A DNA stretch of 64,000 nt from Micavibrio_A sp041655955 (GTDB lineage: Bacteria > Pseudomonadota > Alphaproteobacteria > Micavibrionales > Micavibrionaceae): positions 558,001-622,000 of the forward strand of contig JBBAEN010000002.1 of assembly GCA_041655955.1 (NCBI GenBank). Reading direction: 5' to 3'. The translations under genes were made by a program, and so were the position numbers. Shown piece after piece: positions 52,263-61,113 of the stretch; positions within the stretch are counted from its first letter, which is position 1; each line of letters opens with the position of its first letter. The notes under the pieces are model-generated. The model worked only from the letters and a program-made list of their open reading frames with translations, made no database searches and was not told the DNA's origin.

Positions 52263-52276
52263 TTGATCCAGATCAA
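52263..52276. promoter_or_regulatory. FNR-type box upstream of nrdDG
   Basis: TTGAT-CCAG-ATCAA is perfect. With a weak TATTTC at 52299-52304 as -10 the predicted start is near 52311, giving a 135-nt leader before nrdD. Confidence 0.85.
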
Positions 52277-52315
52277 ATCCCGAAATCATCCTGTGGTGTA
52301 TTTCTAATCATGGGA

Positions 52316-52331
52316 ACACAATATCTAGTGT
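52316..52331. promoter_or_regulatory. NrdR box in the nrdD leader
   Basis: ACACAATATCTAGTGT matches the 16-bp NrdR consensus acaCwAtATaTwGtgt at all but one position. It begins about 5 nt after the predicted start of transcription, a position suited to repression. NrdR boxes usually come in pairs about 31 nt apart; upstream at about 52285-52300 I see only a half-match (GGTGT). Confidence 0.75.
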
Positions 52332-52445
52332 TTCTTGTCACTAATAATCTAATCCATGAATCCCCCCGATGCTCGCCAAGGCGCAGACAAGGGAGCATCC
52401 GGATTTTATAGCGTCAATGGCCCAACCCGAACAAAGGAGAAAATC

Positions 52446-54476
52446 ATGTCCGAAGCCGTCCTGACATTCCCGCACCCGCAAAACAAAGAACGTAAAAATA
52501 TGGAGTGCCACCCGGCTGATCCGGAAACGGATAAGATTGTGACGCTCTTTGGCGGTACCGAGGTTGATTGTTCAGAGGCGGTCAGCGAGTATATTTCCGG
52601 TTCCGACTGGCGCATTAACGCCAATGCCAATACGGGCTATTCCAACGCGGGCATGATCAACAACGTGGCGGGCAAGGTCATCGCCAATTTCTGGCTGGAT
52701 GAAATCTACAGCCCCGAAGAGGGACAGGCCCACCGTCATGGCGATATTCATATCCACGATCTGGATTGCCTGACCGGATATTGTGCCGGATGGTCGTTGC
52801 GGGTCTTGCTGAATGACGGCTTTAACGGTGTGGGGGGCCGCGTTTCATCGCGTCCGCCGCGCCACTTCCGCGAAGCTTTGGGCCAGATGAGCAATTTTCT
52901 GGGCATCCTTCAATCCGAATGGGCGGGCGCACAGGCTTTTTCCAGTTTCGATACCTATCTTGCGCCCTATGTCTTTTACGATCAGCTGTCTTTCAAGGAC
53001 GTGAAGAAGGCTGTCCGGCAGTTCGTCTATAATCTCAATGTGCCGGCGCGCTGGGGCCAGTCGCCATTCACTAATATCACGCTCGACATTACTGTTCCGG
53101 AAGATCTGCAGGGCCAAATCCCGACCTATAACGACCAGCATCTTTTCAAGGGAATCGAGAATAACGATTTGCTTGCGCGGGCGCAGGGTCGCGATATGGG
53201 CATCTTGACGCTGGAAGATATGACATTCAAGCATTTCGCGCCGGAAATGGAGATGATCAACATCGCCTATTATGAAGTGATGACGGAAGGGGATTCGACG
53301 GGGCAGCCTTTCACCTTCCCGATCCCGACCGTGAATATTACGGAAGATTTTAATTGGGACAGCAAGGTCGCGGACGCGATCTTTGAAAATACGGCGAAGG
53401 TCGGATCGTCCTACTTCCAGAACTTCGTCGGAAGCCAGTTTATCGTCGATCCCGTCACCCGGGAACGCCGCCCCAATCCGGAGGCCTATTCTCCCGGCGC
53501 GGTGCGCTCGATGTGCTGCCGGCTCCAGCTCGATTTGCGGGAACTGTTAAAACGCGGCAACGGCCTGTTCGGTTCGGCTGAAATGACCGGCTCCATCGGG
53601 GTCGTGACGTTGAACATGGCGCGTCTGGGTTACCGTTTCAAAGGTGATTTCAAAGGGCTGATGCGCGAAGTCGATCGGTTGATGGATATTTCAAGATCTA
53701 CACTTGAGAAAAAGCGCATCTTTGCCCAGAAAATGTACGATCGCGGCCTCTACCCCTATACGGCCCGCTACCTGCCGTTCTTCCGCAACCATTTTTCGAC
53801 AATCGGCGTCAACGGCATGAACGAGATGGTCAGGAATTTCACGGAAGACTCCTATGACATTACCGATGAACGCGGGGTGCAAATGTGCCTCGATATTCTG
53901 GATCATATGCGCGGGCGGCTGGTTGGGTATCAGGAAAGCACAGGGAATCTTTATAATCTTGAGGCGACTCCGGCGGAAGGCACGACCTACCGTTTCGCCA
54001 AAGAAGATAAAAAACATTTCCCGGACATTCTTCAGGCCGGATTTGGGGAGAATATCTATTATACCAACTCTTCCCAGATTCCGGTGGATCATACGGAAGA
54101 TCCTTTCGAGGCGCTGGAGCTTCAAAACCGCCTGCAATGTAAATATACAGGCGGGACGGTCTTACATCTTTACATGAACGAGAAGCTTTCCAGCGCGGAA
54201 GCCTGCAAGCGGTTTATCCGTAAAGTGCTGGGGACTTACCAGCTTCCCTATGTAACGGTCACGCCTGTCTTTTCCGTTTGCGACACGCATGGATATTTGA
54301 ACGGCGAACAGCCTGAATGCCCGCACTGCCAGGCGACAACGAAAGTCTGGACGCGCGTGATGGGATATTTCCGCCCTGTTGATAGCTTCAACAAAGGCAA
54401 GAAGGGCGAGCACCGCCAGCGCAAGCATTTCGTCGAAGATTGCGTTGACACGGGCAACCTGTTTTCGGGTGTTTGA
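52446..54476 (+). CDS. nrdD: anaerobic (class III) ribonucleoside-triphosphate reductase
   Basis: A 676-residue glycyl-radical enzyme that makes dNTPs without oxygen. Landmarks are HRHGDIHIHDLD near residue 99, VRSMCCRLQLD near 355 with the thiyl-radical Cys, a zinc-site region with CDTHG and CPHC near 620, and the radical Gly640 in RVMGYF. There is no full ATP-cone at the N-terminus, so it is a short form. AAAGGAG precedes the ATG at 52446. An in-frame Met at 52356 lies in the leader and is rejected. Confidence 0.96.
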   Translation: MSEAVLTFPHPQNKERKNMECHPADPETDKIVTLFGGTEVDCSEAVSEYISGSDWRINANANTGYSNAGMINNVAGKVIANFWLDEIYSPEEGQAHRHGDIHIHDLDCLTGYCAGWSLRVLLNDGFNGVGGRVSSRPPRHFREALGQMSNFLGILQSEWAGAQAFSSFDTYLAPYVFYDQLSFKDVKKAVRQFVYNLNVPARWGQSPFTNITLDITVPEDLQGQIPTYNDQHLFKGIENNDLLARAQGRDMGILTLEDMTFKHFAPEMEMINIAYYEVMTEGDSTGQPFTFPIPTVNITEDFNWDSKVADAIFENTAKVGSSYFQNFVGSQFIVDPVTRERRPNPEAYSPGAVRSMCCRLQLDLRELLKRGNGLFGSAEMTGSIGVVTLNMARLGYRFKGDFKGLMREVDRLMDISRSTLEKKRIFAQKMYDRGLYPYTARYLPFFRNHFSTIGVNGMNEMVRNFTEDSYDITDERGVQMCLDILDHMRGRLVGYQESTGNLYNLEATPAEGTTYRFAKEDKKHFPDILQAGFGENIYYTNSSQIPVDHTEDPFEALELQNRLQCKYTGGTVLHLYMNEKLSSAEACKRFIRKVLGTYQLPYVTVTPVFSVCDTHGYLNGEQPECPHCQATTKVWTRVMGYFRPVDSFNKGKKGEHRQRKHFVEDCVDTGNLFSGV

Positions 54477-54477
54477 G

Positions 54478-55230
54478 ATGATGGCGCAAGCGGCCATTAT
54501 GGCAGAAAAGGGGGGAGCGCGTCCGGCGGCAAAGCCGGGCGCTCTTCCCATCTATTCCGTCACCCCGTTTACGATGCTGGACTTTCCGGGGCGCACGGCC
54601 TGTATCGTGTGGTTTACGGGGTGCAATATGCGCTGTCCTTATTGTCACAACCCCCAAATCGTCAAAGGGAAAGGGCGCGGCGATATTGGCGAGGTCATGG
54701 CTTTCCTGAAGAAAAGGCAGGGCCTTTTGGACGGGGTTGTCTTGTCCGGCGGCGAGGCGTCTGTCTATCCGGGCTTGCCCGGTTTTATCCGCACGCTGAA
54801 GCAACTTGGCTATGCCATCAAGCTGGATACGAACGGATTGCGGCCCGATATTATAAAGTCCCACCTTGAGGCCGGTTTTCTGGATTATGTCGCGCTCGAC
54901 TACAAAGCGCCCCCCGCAAAATTCAAGCTCGTGACGGGGACAGAAAAATACGGGCTTTTTTCCCGAACGCTCGACCTTTTATGCGCACAGAAAAAGGTTG
55001 AATTCGAGGTTCGCACGACGGTTCATACGGATCTTATGGATGAAGGAGATGTGTCTGAAATCATCAAGGATCTGGAGGCGCGGAATTATAACGGGACACA
55101 TGCTATTCAAAACTTCACCCATAGCGACGACCGGCCAACGCTAGGGTTTATGAAGGCGCAAGCGCGTCTATTGGATATAAACAGCCTTTATCAGCCGGAT
55201 TCGTTCAAGCTGGTTTTCAGGAACTTTTAA
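54478..55230 (+). CDS. nrdG: anaerobic ribonucleotide reductase activating protein (radical SAM)
   Basis: A 250-residue radical SAM activase that puts the radical on NrdD Gly640. The cluster motif CNMRCPYC is near residue 53, preceded by PFTMLDFPGRTACIVWF and followed by LSGGEASVYPG. It resembles the longer NrdG subtype rather than the 150-residue E. coli form. The ATG at 54478 lies 1 nt past the nrdD stop, so coupling is expected. A second ATG follows at once, and a frame open further upstream overlaps nrdD. Confidence 0.92.
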   Translation: MMAQAAIMAEKGGARPAAKPGALPIYSVTPFTMLDFPGRTACIVWFTGCNMRCPYCHNPQIVKGKGRGDIGEVMAFLKKRQGLLDGVVLSGGEASVYPGLPGFIRTLKQLGYAIKLDTNGLRPDIIKSHLEAGFLDYVALDYKAPPAKFKLVTGTEKYGLFSRTLDLLCAQKKVEFEVRTTVHTDLMDEGDVSEIIKDLEARNYNGTHAIQNFTHSDDRPTLGFMKAQARLLDINSLYQPDSFKLVFRNF

Positions 55231-55265
55231 ATAAAGGCCGTATCAACCCTCTGAAACAAGAACGC

Positions 55266-56570
55266 TCATGCCGCCGCGCGTAAATCAGACCACGCCATAA
55301 TCCCGCCATCCAGATTATGCGCCTGCGCCCCCATAGAGCGGAGATAGGCGGCATAATGACGCGAACGCTCGCCAATGGCGCAGACAATCAGGACAGGAAT
55401 AGTTTCATCAAACGGATTCTGGCCGTTAATCCATTTTTCAAACTGTTCTTGCGGCATGTTGATGCTGTCCCGGATTTTAAACAGCCCGAAAGACTGGGCC
55501 GCGCGCGTGTCGATAATAAGGGCGCGGGGATTCGCGGACTGCCACCCATCCAGATCTTCCGCCTTCACCGCCGGGACAATGGCGTTCGCGGTGGAATCGA
55601 AGCTATGCAGCCCATTCTCTATTTCCTGTTCGCCGAATATTTCGGGCATGCGCTCGCGTATATAGGAAATATACCATTCCATGCGGTCGCAAACGATAAA
55701 GACGGCCTTTTGGGGCCTGTCCAGTCCTGAATCTATTTCATGTAAATAGCGCAAAGCGGCCGTAAAATTTGCGCCCGAAGACGGGCCGCATAAAATGGCG
55801 CATTCCCGGACGAGGGTCATGATGCCGTCCAGCGCGTCTTTTTCGGTAAGATTATAAATCCTGTCATAGTAATCGCGCTGGAACATAGTGCTTTCCATCA
55901 TCTGCCCCATATTGCGGATACCGGGAATGAAATGGCCGAGCGCGCCTGCAACGCCGATGGATTTAAAGGAAGGATTGATGGAGCGTAAATATTTTGAAAT
56001 GCCGAGACTCGATCCCGCCGTGCCGAGCCCGCCGAAGAAATAATCAACGGTTCCGAGATCTTCCGCTATCTCACGCGCCGTTGTCTGTTCGTGAAAATCG
56101 GGGTTTTTCATGTTGGTAAACTGGCTCGGAAAATAAAGCGCGTCCGGGTTTTCATCGACCTTGCGCTGGATAAGATATTGCGGATCGTTCGGGTCGGTCG
56201 GATCAAAACAATCGCTTGCACCCGCTATTTCCTCGATTTCAGACCCCATAAGCTGGAGGACTTCCTTTTGCTCGCGGACTTTTTCAAGCGCGCTGATAAG
56301 CCGGAATTTTATGCCATGGATATTGGCGATGGCCTGAAGCGACTTCGCCGTATTGCCGCTGGAGTTTTCGTAGATGACCTTGCCGGTGCTTTTAATATGG
56401 CCAAGATCGTCCTTGACCATCGCCCATGCCGTCCGATCCTTGACCGAGCCGAAGGGGTTGAGCATTTCCATCTTTGCGTATAGCTCGATATTCTTAAGGC
56501 CCGTCACCCGCTCCGGAATTTTAAGAAGCGGGGTGTTGCCGATAAGGTCGGTCATATCATTGATGATCAT
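55266..56570 (-). CDS. cysteine-synthase-like PLP enzyme fused to a rhodanese domain
   Basis: A 434-residue fusion. Residues 1-315 are a fold type II PLP enzyme of the CysK/CBS group: LIGNTPLLKI, the PLP lysine Lys44 in NPFGSVKDR, and ENSSGNTAKSL near 77. The usual phosphate loop GTGGT reads GGLGTAGSSLG. Residues about 335-434 are a rhodanese with the persulfide loop Cys397 in VCAIGERSR and a closing LDGGIMAW. The pairing suggests beta-replacement using persulfide sulfur, or sulfur release. Its ATG overlaps the decarboxylase stop by 4 nt, and AGGAG lies 6 nt upstream. Confidence 0.85.
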   Translation of the reverse strand: MIINDMTDLIGNTPLLKIPERVTGLKNIELYAKMEMLNPFGSVKDRTAWAMVKDDLGHIKSTGKVIYENSSGNTAKSLQAIANIHGIKFRLISALEKVREQKEVLQLMGSEIEEIAGASDCFDPTDPNDPQYLIQRKVDENPDALYFPSQFTNMKNPDFHEQTTAREIAEDLGTVDYFFGGLGTAGSSLGISKYLRSINPSFKSIGVAGALGHFIPGIRNMGQMMESTMFQRDYYDRIYNLTEKDALDGIMTLVRECAILCGPSSGANFTAALRYLHEIDSGLDRPQKAVFIVCDRMEWYISYIRERMPEIFGEQEIENGLHSFDSTANAIVPAVKAEDLDGWQSANPRALIIDTRAAQSFGLFKIRDSINMPQEQFEKWINGQNPFDETIPVLIVCAIGERSRHYAAYLRSMGAQAHNLDGGIMAWSDLRAAA

Positions 56571-58063
56571 AAAGCTCTCCTGTGATTTTCGTCTTCCGTC
56601 CATTGCCATGCGCCGTTTTCTTCCGTCAGCGCGATTTTTCGTGCGACAGGCTGCATCAATGTTTCGCTTTCGGTAAAATCCATCATATAGGCCGCCGTAT
56701 TCATAAAGGCGACAAGATCGCCTTCTTCCGGCATAAAGGCGGGGTAGGTTTTGTTATATTGCAGCATGTCGTAGGAGAGGCAGAGATTCCCGGTATAAAA
56801 AACGCCTTTTCCATCCGTATCCAGCCTGTTATGGCGGCGGCTGAAAACCATTGGCTCTGTCAATTGTTTCAATTGGTTGGAATGAAGGTTGGATCGGTTC
56901 ATTTCCAGCCCGACAAGATTTTCGCCCAGCCCCGATTTCTTGGTAAAAGCGACGCGGCCAATCGTAATGCCGCATTGATCGGCCATGCCGGAACCCGGCT
57001 CTATGGATAGTTTAAGAAGGGAATCGCGCACGATGTCCGCAAAGCTGGCATTGCCCATGGACGGCATGCGATAATTCAACCGCTTTTCCAAATCTTCCTC
57101 ACGGTCATCAAATGGCGCGTGGTTTGAAAAAACACCGTTGCCTTTCAGGACGCCGTTTTCCATGCGGAAGCCTAGTCCGCCCTTGTTCCATATTTGCGGC
57201 GGAATTTTCCCCATAACGGATTCTTTGAGCGCCAGAGTGTAATCCGCCCATTCCTGACAGGAATTCGCATACATGATGGGAAAGCCGCCGCCGATATTGA
57301 TAACGGAAAGTTTGAAACCGCGTTTGATGGCGGCAAAGGTCAGGCGGAGCTGGTTATCCATCGCGGCAATGCGCTGTTCGTCGCTCGCCGTGCTGGAGTG
57401 CCACGAAAACCCGATAAAATCAAAAATATCCTTACGATCTTCCAAATAGGAAAAGACCCAGTCGATATCAGCGGAACGAATACCGAAAGTCGTATCGTCC
57501 TCATTCAAAAACCGGATGCGCGCCGTGCCGTAATCCGCAATGCGGATAGTTGTGCGTGCCTTCCTGCCCACGGCAAGGGAAGAATGAAGCGTTTCTATTT
57601 GCTTGAGCTCGTCAATATTATCGACATTGATAAGCACATCGTTTTGAAGGGCGAGGCGGATATAGTCCTTGTTCTTTGGCCCTGTCGCGCCGATCCTGTC
57701 CGCGCTCCAACCGGATTCCATGACGGTGCGCAAAGAAGCGGCGGAGGAAACGTCTATGCCGATATCCTCCCCTAGCGCCTCGCGGAACAGTGCAAGGGAT
57801 TTACAAGGCTTGCTGGTAAAATAAATGCGCCCGCGCATCGTGTGTTTTTTATAGACGGCCTGAAAGGCGGCTATATTGTCCCGGATATTTTGCGGGAAGA
57901 TAAGGTTTAAGGGAGAGCCGAACCTGTCTGTGAGGTCAAAAATCATGGCTTCCTGATTGTTCAGGAAATCATGAATGCGCGGATGGATCGCCGGGGCAAG
58001 CCGCGGCATGGCGGCTGCGGCCTTAATTTGTTCCTGCGCTACGCCTGAAAGAGTGGCTGTCAT
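56567..58063 (-). CDS. fold type III PLP decarboxylase, Y4yA-like (DAP/ornithine decarboxylase family)
   Basis: A 498-residue alanine-racemase-fold enzyme. Lys85 in YFTSKPCKSL is the likely PLP lysine, where the family usually has YAxKAN. VINIGGGFPIMY near residue 253 is the PLP-phosphate loop, and EPGSGMADQCG near 372 the C-terminal active-site part. An N-terminal extension of about 40 residues precedes the barrel. The deviation from YAxKAN and the length point to the Y4yA group rather than LysA. It overlaps the CooC-like gene by 1 nt and the CysK-rhodanese gene by 4 nt. Rhizobial y4yA also neighbours a cysteine-synthase homologue (y4xP), from memory. Confidence 0.78.
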   Translation of the reverse strand: MTATLSGVAQEQIKAAAAMPRLAPAIHPRIHDFLNNQEAMIFDLTDRFGSPLNLIFPQNIRDNIAAFQAVYKKHTMRGRIYFTSKPCKSLALFREALGEDIGIDVSSAASLRTVMESGWSADRIGATGPKNKDYIRLALQNDVLINVDNIDELKQIETLHSSLAVGRKARTTIRIADYGTARIRFLNEDDTTFGIRSADIDWVFSYLEDRKDIFDFIGFSWHSSTASDEQRIAAMDNQLRLTFAAIKRGFKLSVINIGGGFPIMYANSCQEWADYTLALKESVMGKIPPQIWNKGGLGFRMENGVLKGNGVFSNHAPFDDREEDLEKRLNYRMPSMGNASFADIVRDSLLKLSIEPGSGMADQCGITIGRVAFTKKSGLGENLVGLEMNRSNLHSNQLKQLTEPMVFSRRHNRLDTDGKGVFYTGNLCLSYDMLQYNKTYPAFMPEEGDLVAFMNTAAYMMDFTESETLMQPVARKIALTEENGAWQWTEDENHRRAL

Positions 58064-59040
58064 CAGGCGGCGTCCTTTTGCGGCGGTGTATAGGGGGCGC
58101 TGTAATCAAAATCCGGATCGTGCTGCGTCATCAGATCGGCGCCATACATGGCATTGGCCCAGCCTTCTGCGGCGCGCTTATGAAAGAACTTCCCGTTTTC
58201 GACATAGCGGTTCCAGTCGCGCGGGCCGAGCGCGTGAAAAGCCTTGCGCATTTCTTCAAGGCTTTCCGCGATGGCGTTGTCAATCGCCGCGATATCATAG
58301 TCGCGGCCTTTTTCATGGCCCCGGATTATTGCCAGATCGCCGAAATGGCACAGGCATTTTTGCCCTGTTTTTTCTTCGATAAAGGCAAGATCGTCGGGCG
58401 CCGCGATCTTGTTTCCGATTATGTAGAGGCGAATGCCGAACGGGCCTGCATATTGCCGCGCCTGCTCATAAACGCCGATGGATTTGAGCGTGGGCTCCAG
58501 CACAAGGCAGATGGCGTCATACCGGCTGGCAAGGCCGGAAGAAGCAAACGGATCGGCGCCCGCGCACATATCGCCGATGACGAATTCCTTGTCCGTATCG
58601 AGAAGATGGTTCAAAAAAACGCCTTCCGCGCCTGTGAATTTATGATAGCAGGTGGTGCCTATATCATGGTCGTCATGGCCTCCGACAGCCATAAAGCGGA
58701 GATTCTTGTCGCGGTAGATAAAATGGCGGCTGACAGGGTCGTCGCCGTTGAAATCGATAAAACCGGAACCGCGCCCGGCAGGCGTTGATTCAATCACGTG
58801 GTTCGCGTCGATACGCGGATTGTTTCCGGCGACATAGTCATTGAGCCGTTCCAGCCCGTGGCCAAGGCGCGGCAGGTTTTTTATTTTATCCGTATCAAGG
58901 CCCAGCGCCTGCGACAGATGCTGGTTGATGTCGCCGTCAATGGCAAGAACCTCTTCGCCTTTGGAAACAAGGTATCGGATGAACAGGGACGCGATGCTGG
59001 TTTTCCCGCTGCCGCCTTTTCCGCAAAATGCAATTCTCAT
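58063..59040 (-). CDS. CooC/MinD-type deviant Walker ATPase
   Basis: A 325-residue SIMIBI ATPase like CooC, which loads nickel into CO dehydrogenase. The deviant Walker A GKGGSGKT is at residues 7-14, with signature Lys8. AIDGDINQHLSQALGL near 36 and FVIGDMCAGADPFASSG near 152 complete the ATP site. At the place of CooC's metal-binding CxC I see TTCYHKF, and a CxC (KCLCHFG) occurs later near 231. No CO dehydrogenase gene is in the window. It overlaps its upstream gene by 4 nt and the decarboxylase by 1 nt, so the three are made together. Confidence 0.82.
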   Translation of the reverse strand: MRIAFCGKGGSGKTSIASLFIRYLVSKGEEVLAIDGDINQHLSQALGLDTDKIKNLPRLGHGLERLNDYVAGNNPRIDANHVIESTPAGRGSGFIDFNGDDPVSRHFIYRDKNLRFMAVGGHDDHDIGTTCYHKFTGAEGVFLNHLLDTDKEFVIGDMCAGADPFASSGLASRYDAICLVLEPTLKSIGVYEQARQYAGPFGIRLYIIGNKIAAPDDLAFIEEKTGQKCLCHFGDLAIIRGHEKGRDYDIAAIDNAIAESLEEMRKAFHALGPRDWNRYVENGKFFHKRAAEGWANAMYGADLMTQHDPDFDYSAPYTPPQKDAA

Positions 59041-59639
59041 AGCTTATTCCTTATCGTTAATGCCGGTTCCAGACCGGGTTGTTTTTGGGGGGGCATCATA
59101 TCGAGGAAAGGGAGCAGCCCTTTTTCCTTTAAGCATGCTATGCGCTCTTGCGGTGTTTTGAGCGGCAGGAGTTCCTTGACGAACAGGTCGTGCATTTCTG
59201 GATCCTGACAGGCGAGGGCGGTAAGCATGCTGCACTGGACGCAGGAAACGCGGTGGAAATGCCCGCTCATCACGCCATGGCGATGCTCTGTGTCCAGATC
59301 TTTCCGTTTTATAAAATCGTCCCAGCTTTTATTCAGCCCCATAAGCTCGCGGCGATATTCCTCGGCGCTCAGCGACGTATCGAGAGCGAGGCCCATATAG
59401 GCGCCGGCATAAGAGGGGAATTCATCCATCAGGCCGGATAAGGCCTGCCAGAGCAGGCCGCTACGGCTTTCTTCGACGCGTAAATTCCACGTGTCTGCCG
59501 GCAAAGCCCCATAGAGGCGCTGATGAAGAATCTCGTACGGCCCCAGAATATCAGGCAGGCGGGCAGGATCGTCTTCACGCTCCGCCGCCGCAAAATCCAT
59601 CAATTTCCCTATGGCGCTCTGCGCTGGCTTATAACTCAT
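59037..59639 (-). CDS. unrecognised soluble protein with CxxC motif, first gene of the CooC-like unit
   Basis: A 200-residue, mostly helical protein. Residues 30-110 are acidic and amphipathic, and a segment FHRVSCVQCSMLTALAC near 130 has a CxxC plus a third Cys. The size and helical build recall TorD-like chaperones, but the conserved motif of that family is absent. ATG at 59639 follows GGAG by 8 nt and the gene is coupled to the CooC-like ATPase by an ATGA overlap. A perfect palindrome lies 22 nt upstream. It may hold a metal or a client enzyme, but this is inference. Confidence 0.65.
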   Translation of the reverse strand: MSYKPAQSAIGKLMDFAAAEREDDPARLPDILGPYEILHQRLYGALPADTWNLRVEESRSGLLWQALSGLMDEFPSYAGAYMGLALDTSLSAEEYRRELMGLNKSWDDFIKRKDLDTEHRHGVMSGHFHRVSCVQCSMLTALACQDPEMHDLFVKELLPLKTPQERIACLKEKGLLPFLDMMPPQKQPGLEPALTIRNKL

Positions 59640-59660
59640 TATCACACTCCTGAAAGAAGT

Positions 59661-59673
59661 GTTATAGTATAAC
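59661..59673. promoter_or_regulatory. perfect 13-bp palindrome, probable operator of the CooC-like unit
   Basis: GTTATA-G-TATAAC is a perfect inverted repeat, 22 nt upstream of the ATG at 59639. The minus-strand reading contains TATACT, a good -10, so a repressor bound here would block a promoter in the 62-nt gap between 59639 and 59702. Confidence 0.6.
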
Positions 59674-59701
59674 ATATCGGGATATTGCAAGAAGGAACCG
59701 A

Positions 59702-60352
59702 TCATGGCGCAGGCTCCGCCCCGCCCATAGATTGTTTTGAAGCATCATCTTGTTTTTGTTTGATGAATTTTCTGACCTGGTGGCCCAACACGTCTTTATC
59801 GCTGCATATGACTATCCATATTTCAGGGGGGGTATTCTCATTTGCGGCTGCAAGTTCGAGGCGCGCGCGCAGATTTTCCGGAAGGCCCAGATAGGTCTTT
59901 CTTGCGCCTTCCAGCATTTCTTGCCGCATGGTTTCGGGAAGCGCGGCGAACCATTCGGCCTTTGCGCCGCCGCTATGATCATGGCCGCCATAGGCGTGCG
60001 CGCCAAATGCAACGGCAAGGGCCAGCCCTGCCTGTATCGCGGCGCTGCTGCTTTTTTCCTGCGCGGTGCAGGCATGGCCACCCATAAAACGGTGCCACGC
60101 CCAATAGGACGCCCCAAGGCAGGTGGCGGATAGGATGGCGTTAAAGGCGAGGCCCGCAGCGGGGGAGAGGCCGATAGCCAGTCCGGTGCCGGCGGCAACC
60201 GCGCCGTAATGGGCACCATGAAAAAGGATGCCGGATAATCCGCCGGCAAAGACAGGGCCGCGGTAGCGTGCCAGAAAGGACGATGTCCGTTTTATGCGTG
60301 TAAGCGATACAGGAGCGGCGCTTGCCGCCCCCTGCCGGGATAGGGCCGTCAT
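59702..60352 (-). CDS. unrecognised membrane protein with His-rich segment
   Basis: A 216-residue protein. A basic N-terminus is followed by two or three membrane segments (about 34-55, 60-85 and 100-120), then HAYGGHDHSGG, a His-rich loop that could bind metal. The C-terminal 90 residues are soluble and helical. ATG at 60352 follows AAGGAAG, and an in-frame extension to 60406 is rejected. It lies 11 nt after the 60364 gene. I recognise no family. The His loop and Cys-bearing neighbours hint at metal handling. Confidence 0.6.
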   Translation of the reverse strand: MTALSRQGAASAAPVSLTRIKRTSSFLARYRGPVFAGGLSGILFHGAHYGAVAAGTGLAIGLSPAAGLAFNAILSATCLGASYWAWHRFMGGHACTAQEKSSSAAIQAGLALAVAFGAHAYGGHDHSGGAKAEWFAALPETMRQEMLEGARKTYLGLPENLRARLELAAANENTPPEIWIVICSDKDVLGHQVRKFIKQKQDDASKQSMGGAEPAP

Positions 60353-60363
60353 GACACTTCCTT

Positions 60364-61065
60364 CTATGACAGAGAAAGACCGGCGGCGCGGCTTCCATGG
60401 CCGCACATGACGCAGCCCTCGCTGTCACGGCCAAGGCCGGCATCTTTTACGGCCTGTGCGTTCTGGAAGATGCTCGCGACCGAATGCTCGAACATGGCTT
60501 TCAGGGTTTCATGGATGCCGGGCTGGGAAATAAAATGCTCTGTCGCCATGCGGATGGCCTCGAATTCAGGCTTGTGGGCGATGGGGATAAGCGACAGGCT
60601 GTTCGCGGCCCATGTCTTGTCCGCATCGTCATAGCCCTCAAACAGTTCGACAACGGCTTCGTCAAGGAAGGGGCCGTTTTCCGTCGGATCGGCCTCGGCG
60701 CAGCATGTGGCTTTATAACCGGCTTTGGTTATCCGATCCGGAATATTCAGCGCCTCAAGCGAAAGGGAAAAATTTTGCGCCGTAAAATCCATGGCTTGGC
60801 GCAGCGTTCCAATATTGAAGTTGCGGAAATTATTGATGGCGGACTGGGGTCTTTCCAGCCCTGATTGGGCGAAGGATAGTTTCGCCTCGCCCGTCAGCAT
60901 CTGATCGGGGTTAAAACCGTCGCAGCTATGCATGGCAGGCATATATTGTTCGAGGCGGAACATGGCCATGGCAACGAGCGCCGTTGCATAGCGGCCCGCA
61001 TCAAACGCACCGGTAGAGTCATCTGTGGCGATGTCGCGCGCCACGTCCTTGTGGAATTTGCACAT
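60364..61065 (-). CDS. unrecognised protein with Cys pairs
   Basis: A 233-residue soluble protein, helical, with Cys2, Cys48, an adjacent pair in KATCCAEADP near 121, and a C-terminal CVMCGHGSR (CxxC). The pattern suggests metal or disulfide chemistry. It lies between a DUF2946-like gene (48 nt upstream) and the His-rich membrane protein (11 nt downstream), all on the minus strand. I recognise no family. Confidence 0.6.
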   Translation of the reverse strand: MCKFHKDVARDIATDDSTGAFDAGRYATALVAMAMFRLEQYMPAMHSCDGFNPDQMLTGEAKLSFAQSGLERPQSAINNFRNFNIGTLRQAMDFTAQNFSLSLEALNIPDRITKAGYKATCCAEADPTENGPFLDEAVVELFEGYDDADKTWAANSLSLIPIAHKPEFEAIRMATEHFISQPGIHETLKAMFEHSVASIFQNAQAVKDAGLGRDSEGCVMCGHGSRAAGLSLS

Positions 61066-61113
61066 GATAAAAATCTTTCTTTGTTTGATCTGGAGAATGG
61101 AAAAACAGTCAGA

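Noticed and set aside
58063..59040. Part of a CO dehydrogenase cluster
   Set aside because: No cooS, cooF or other CO dehydrogenase gene is in the window, and neighbours are PLP enzymes. Only the ATPase type is shared.
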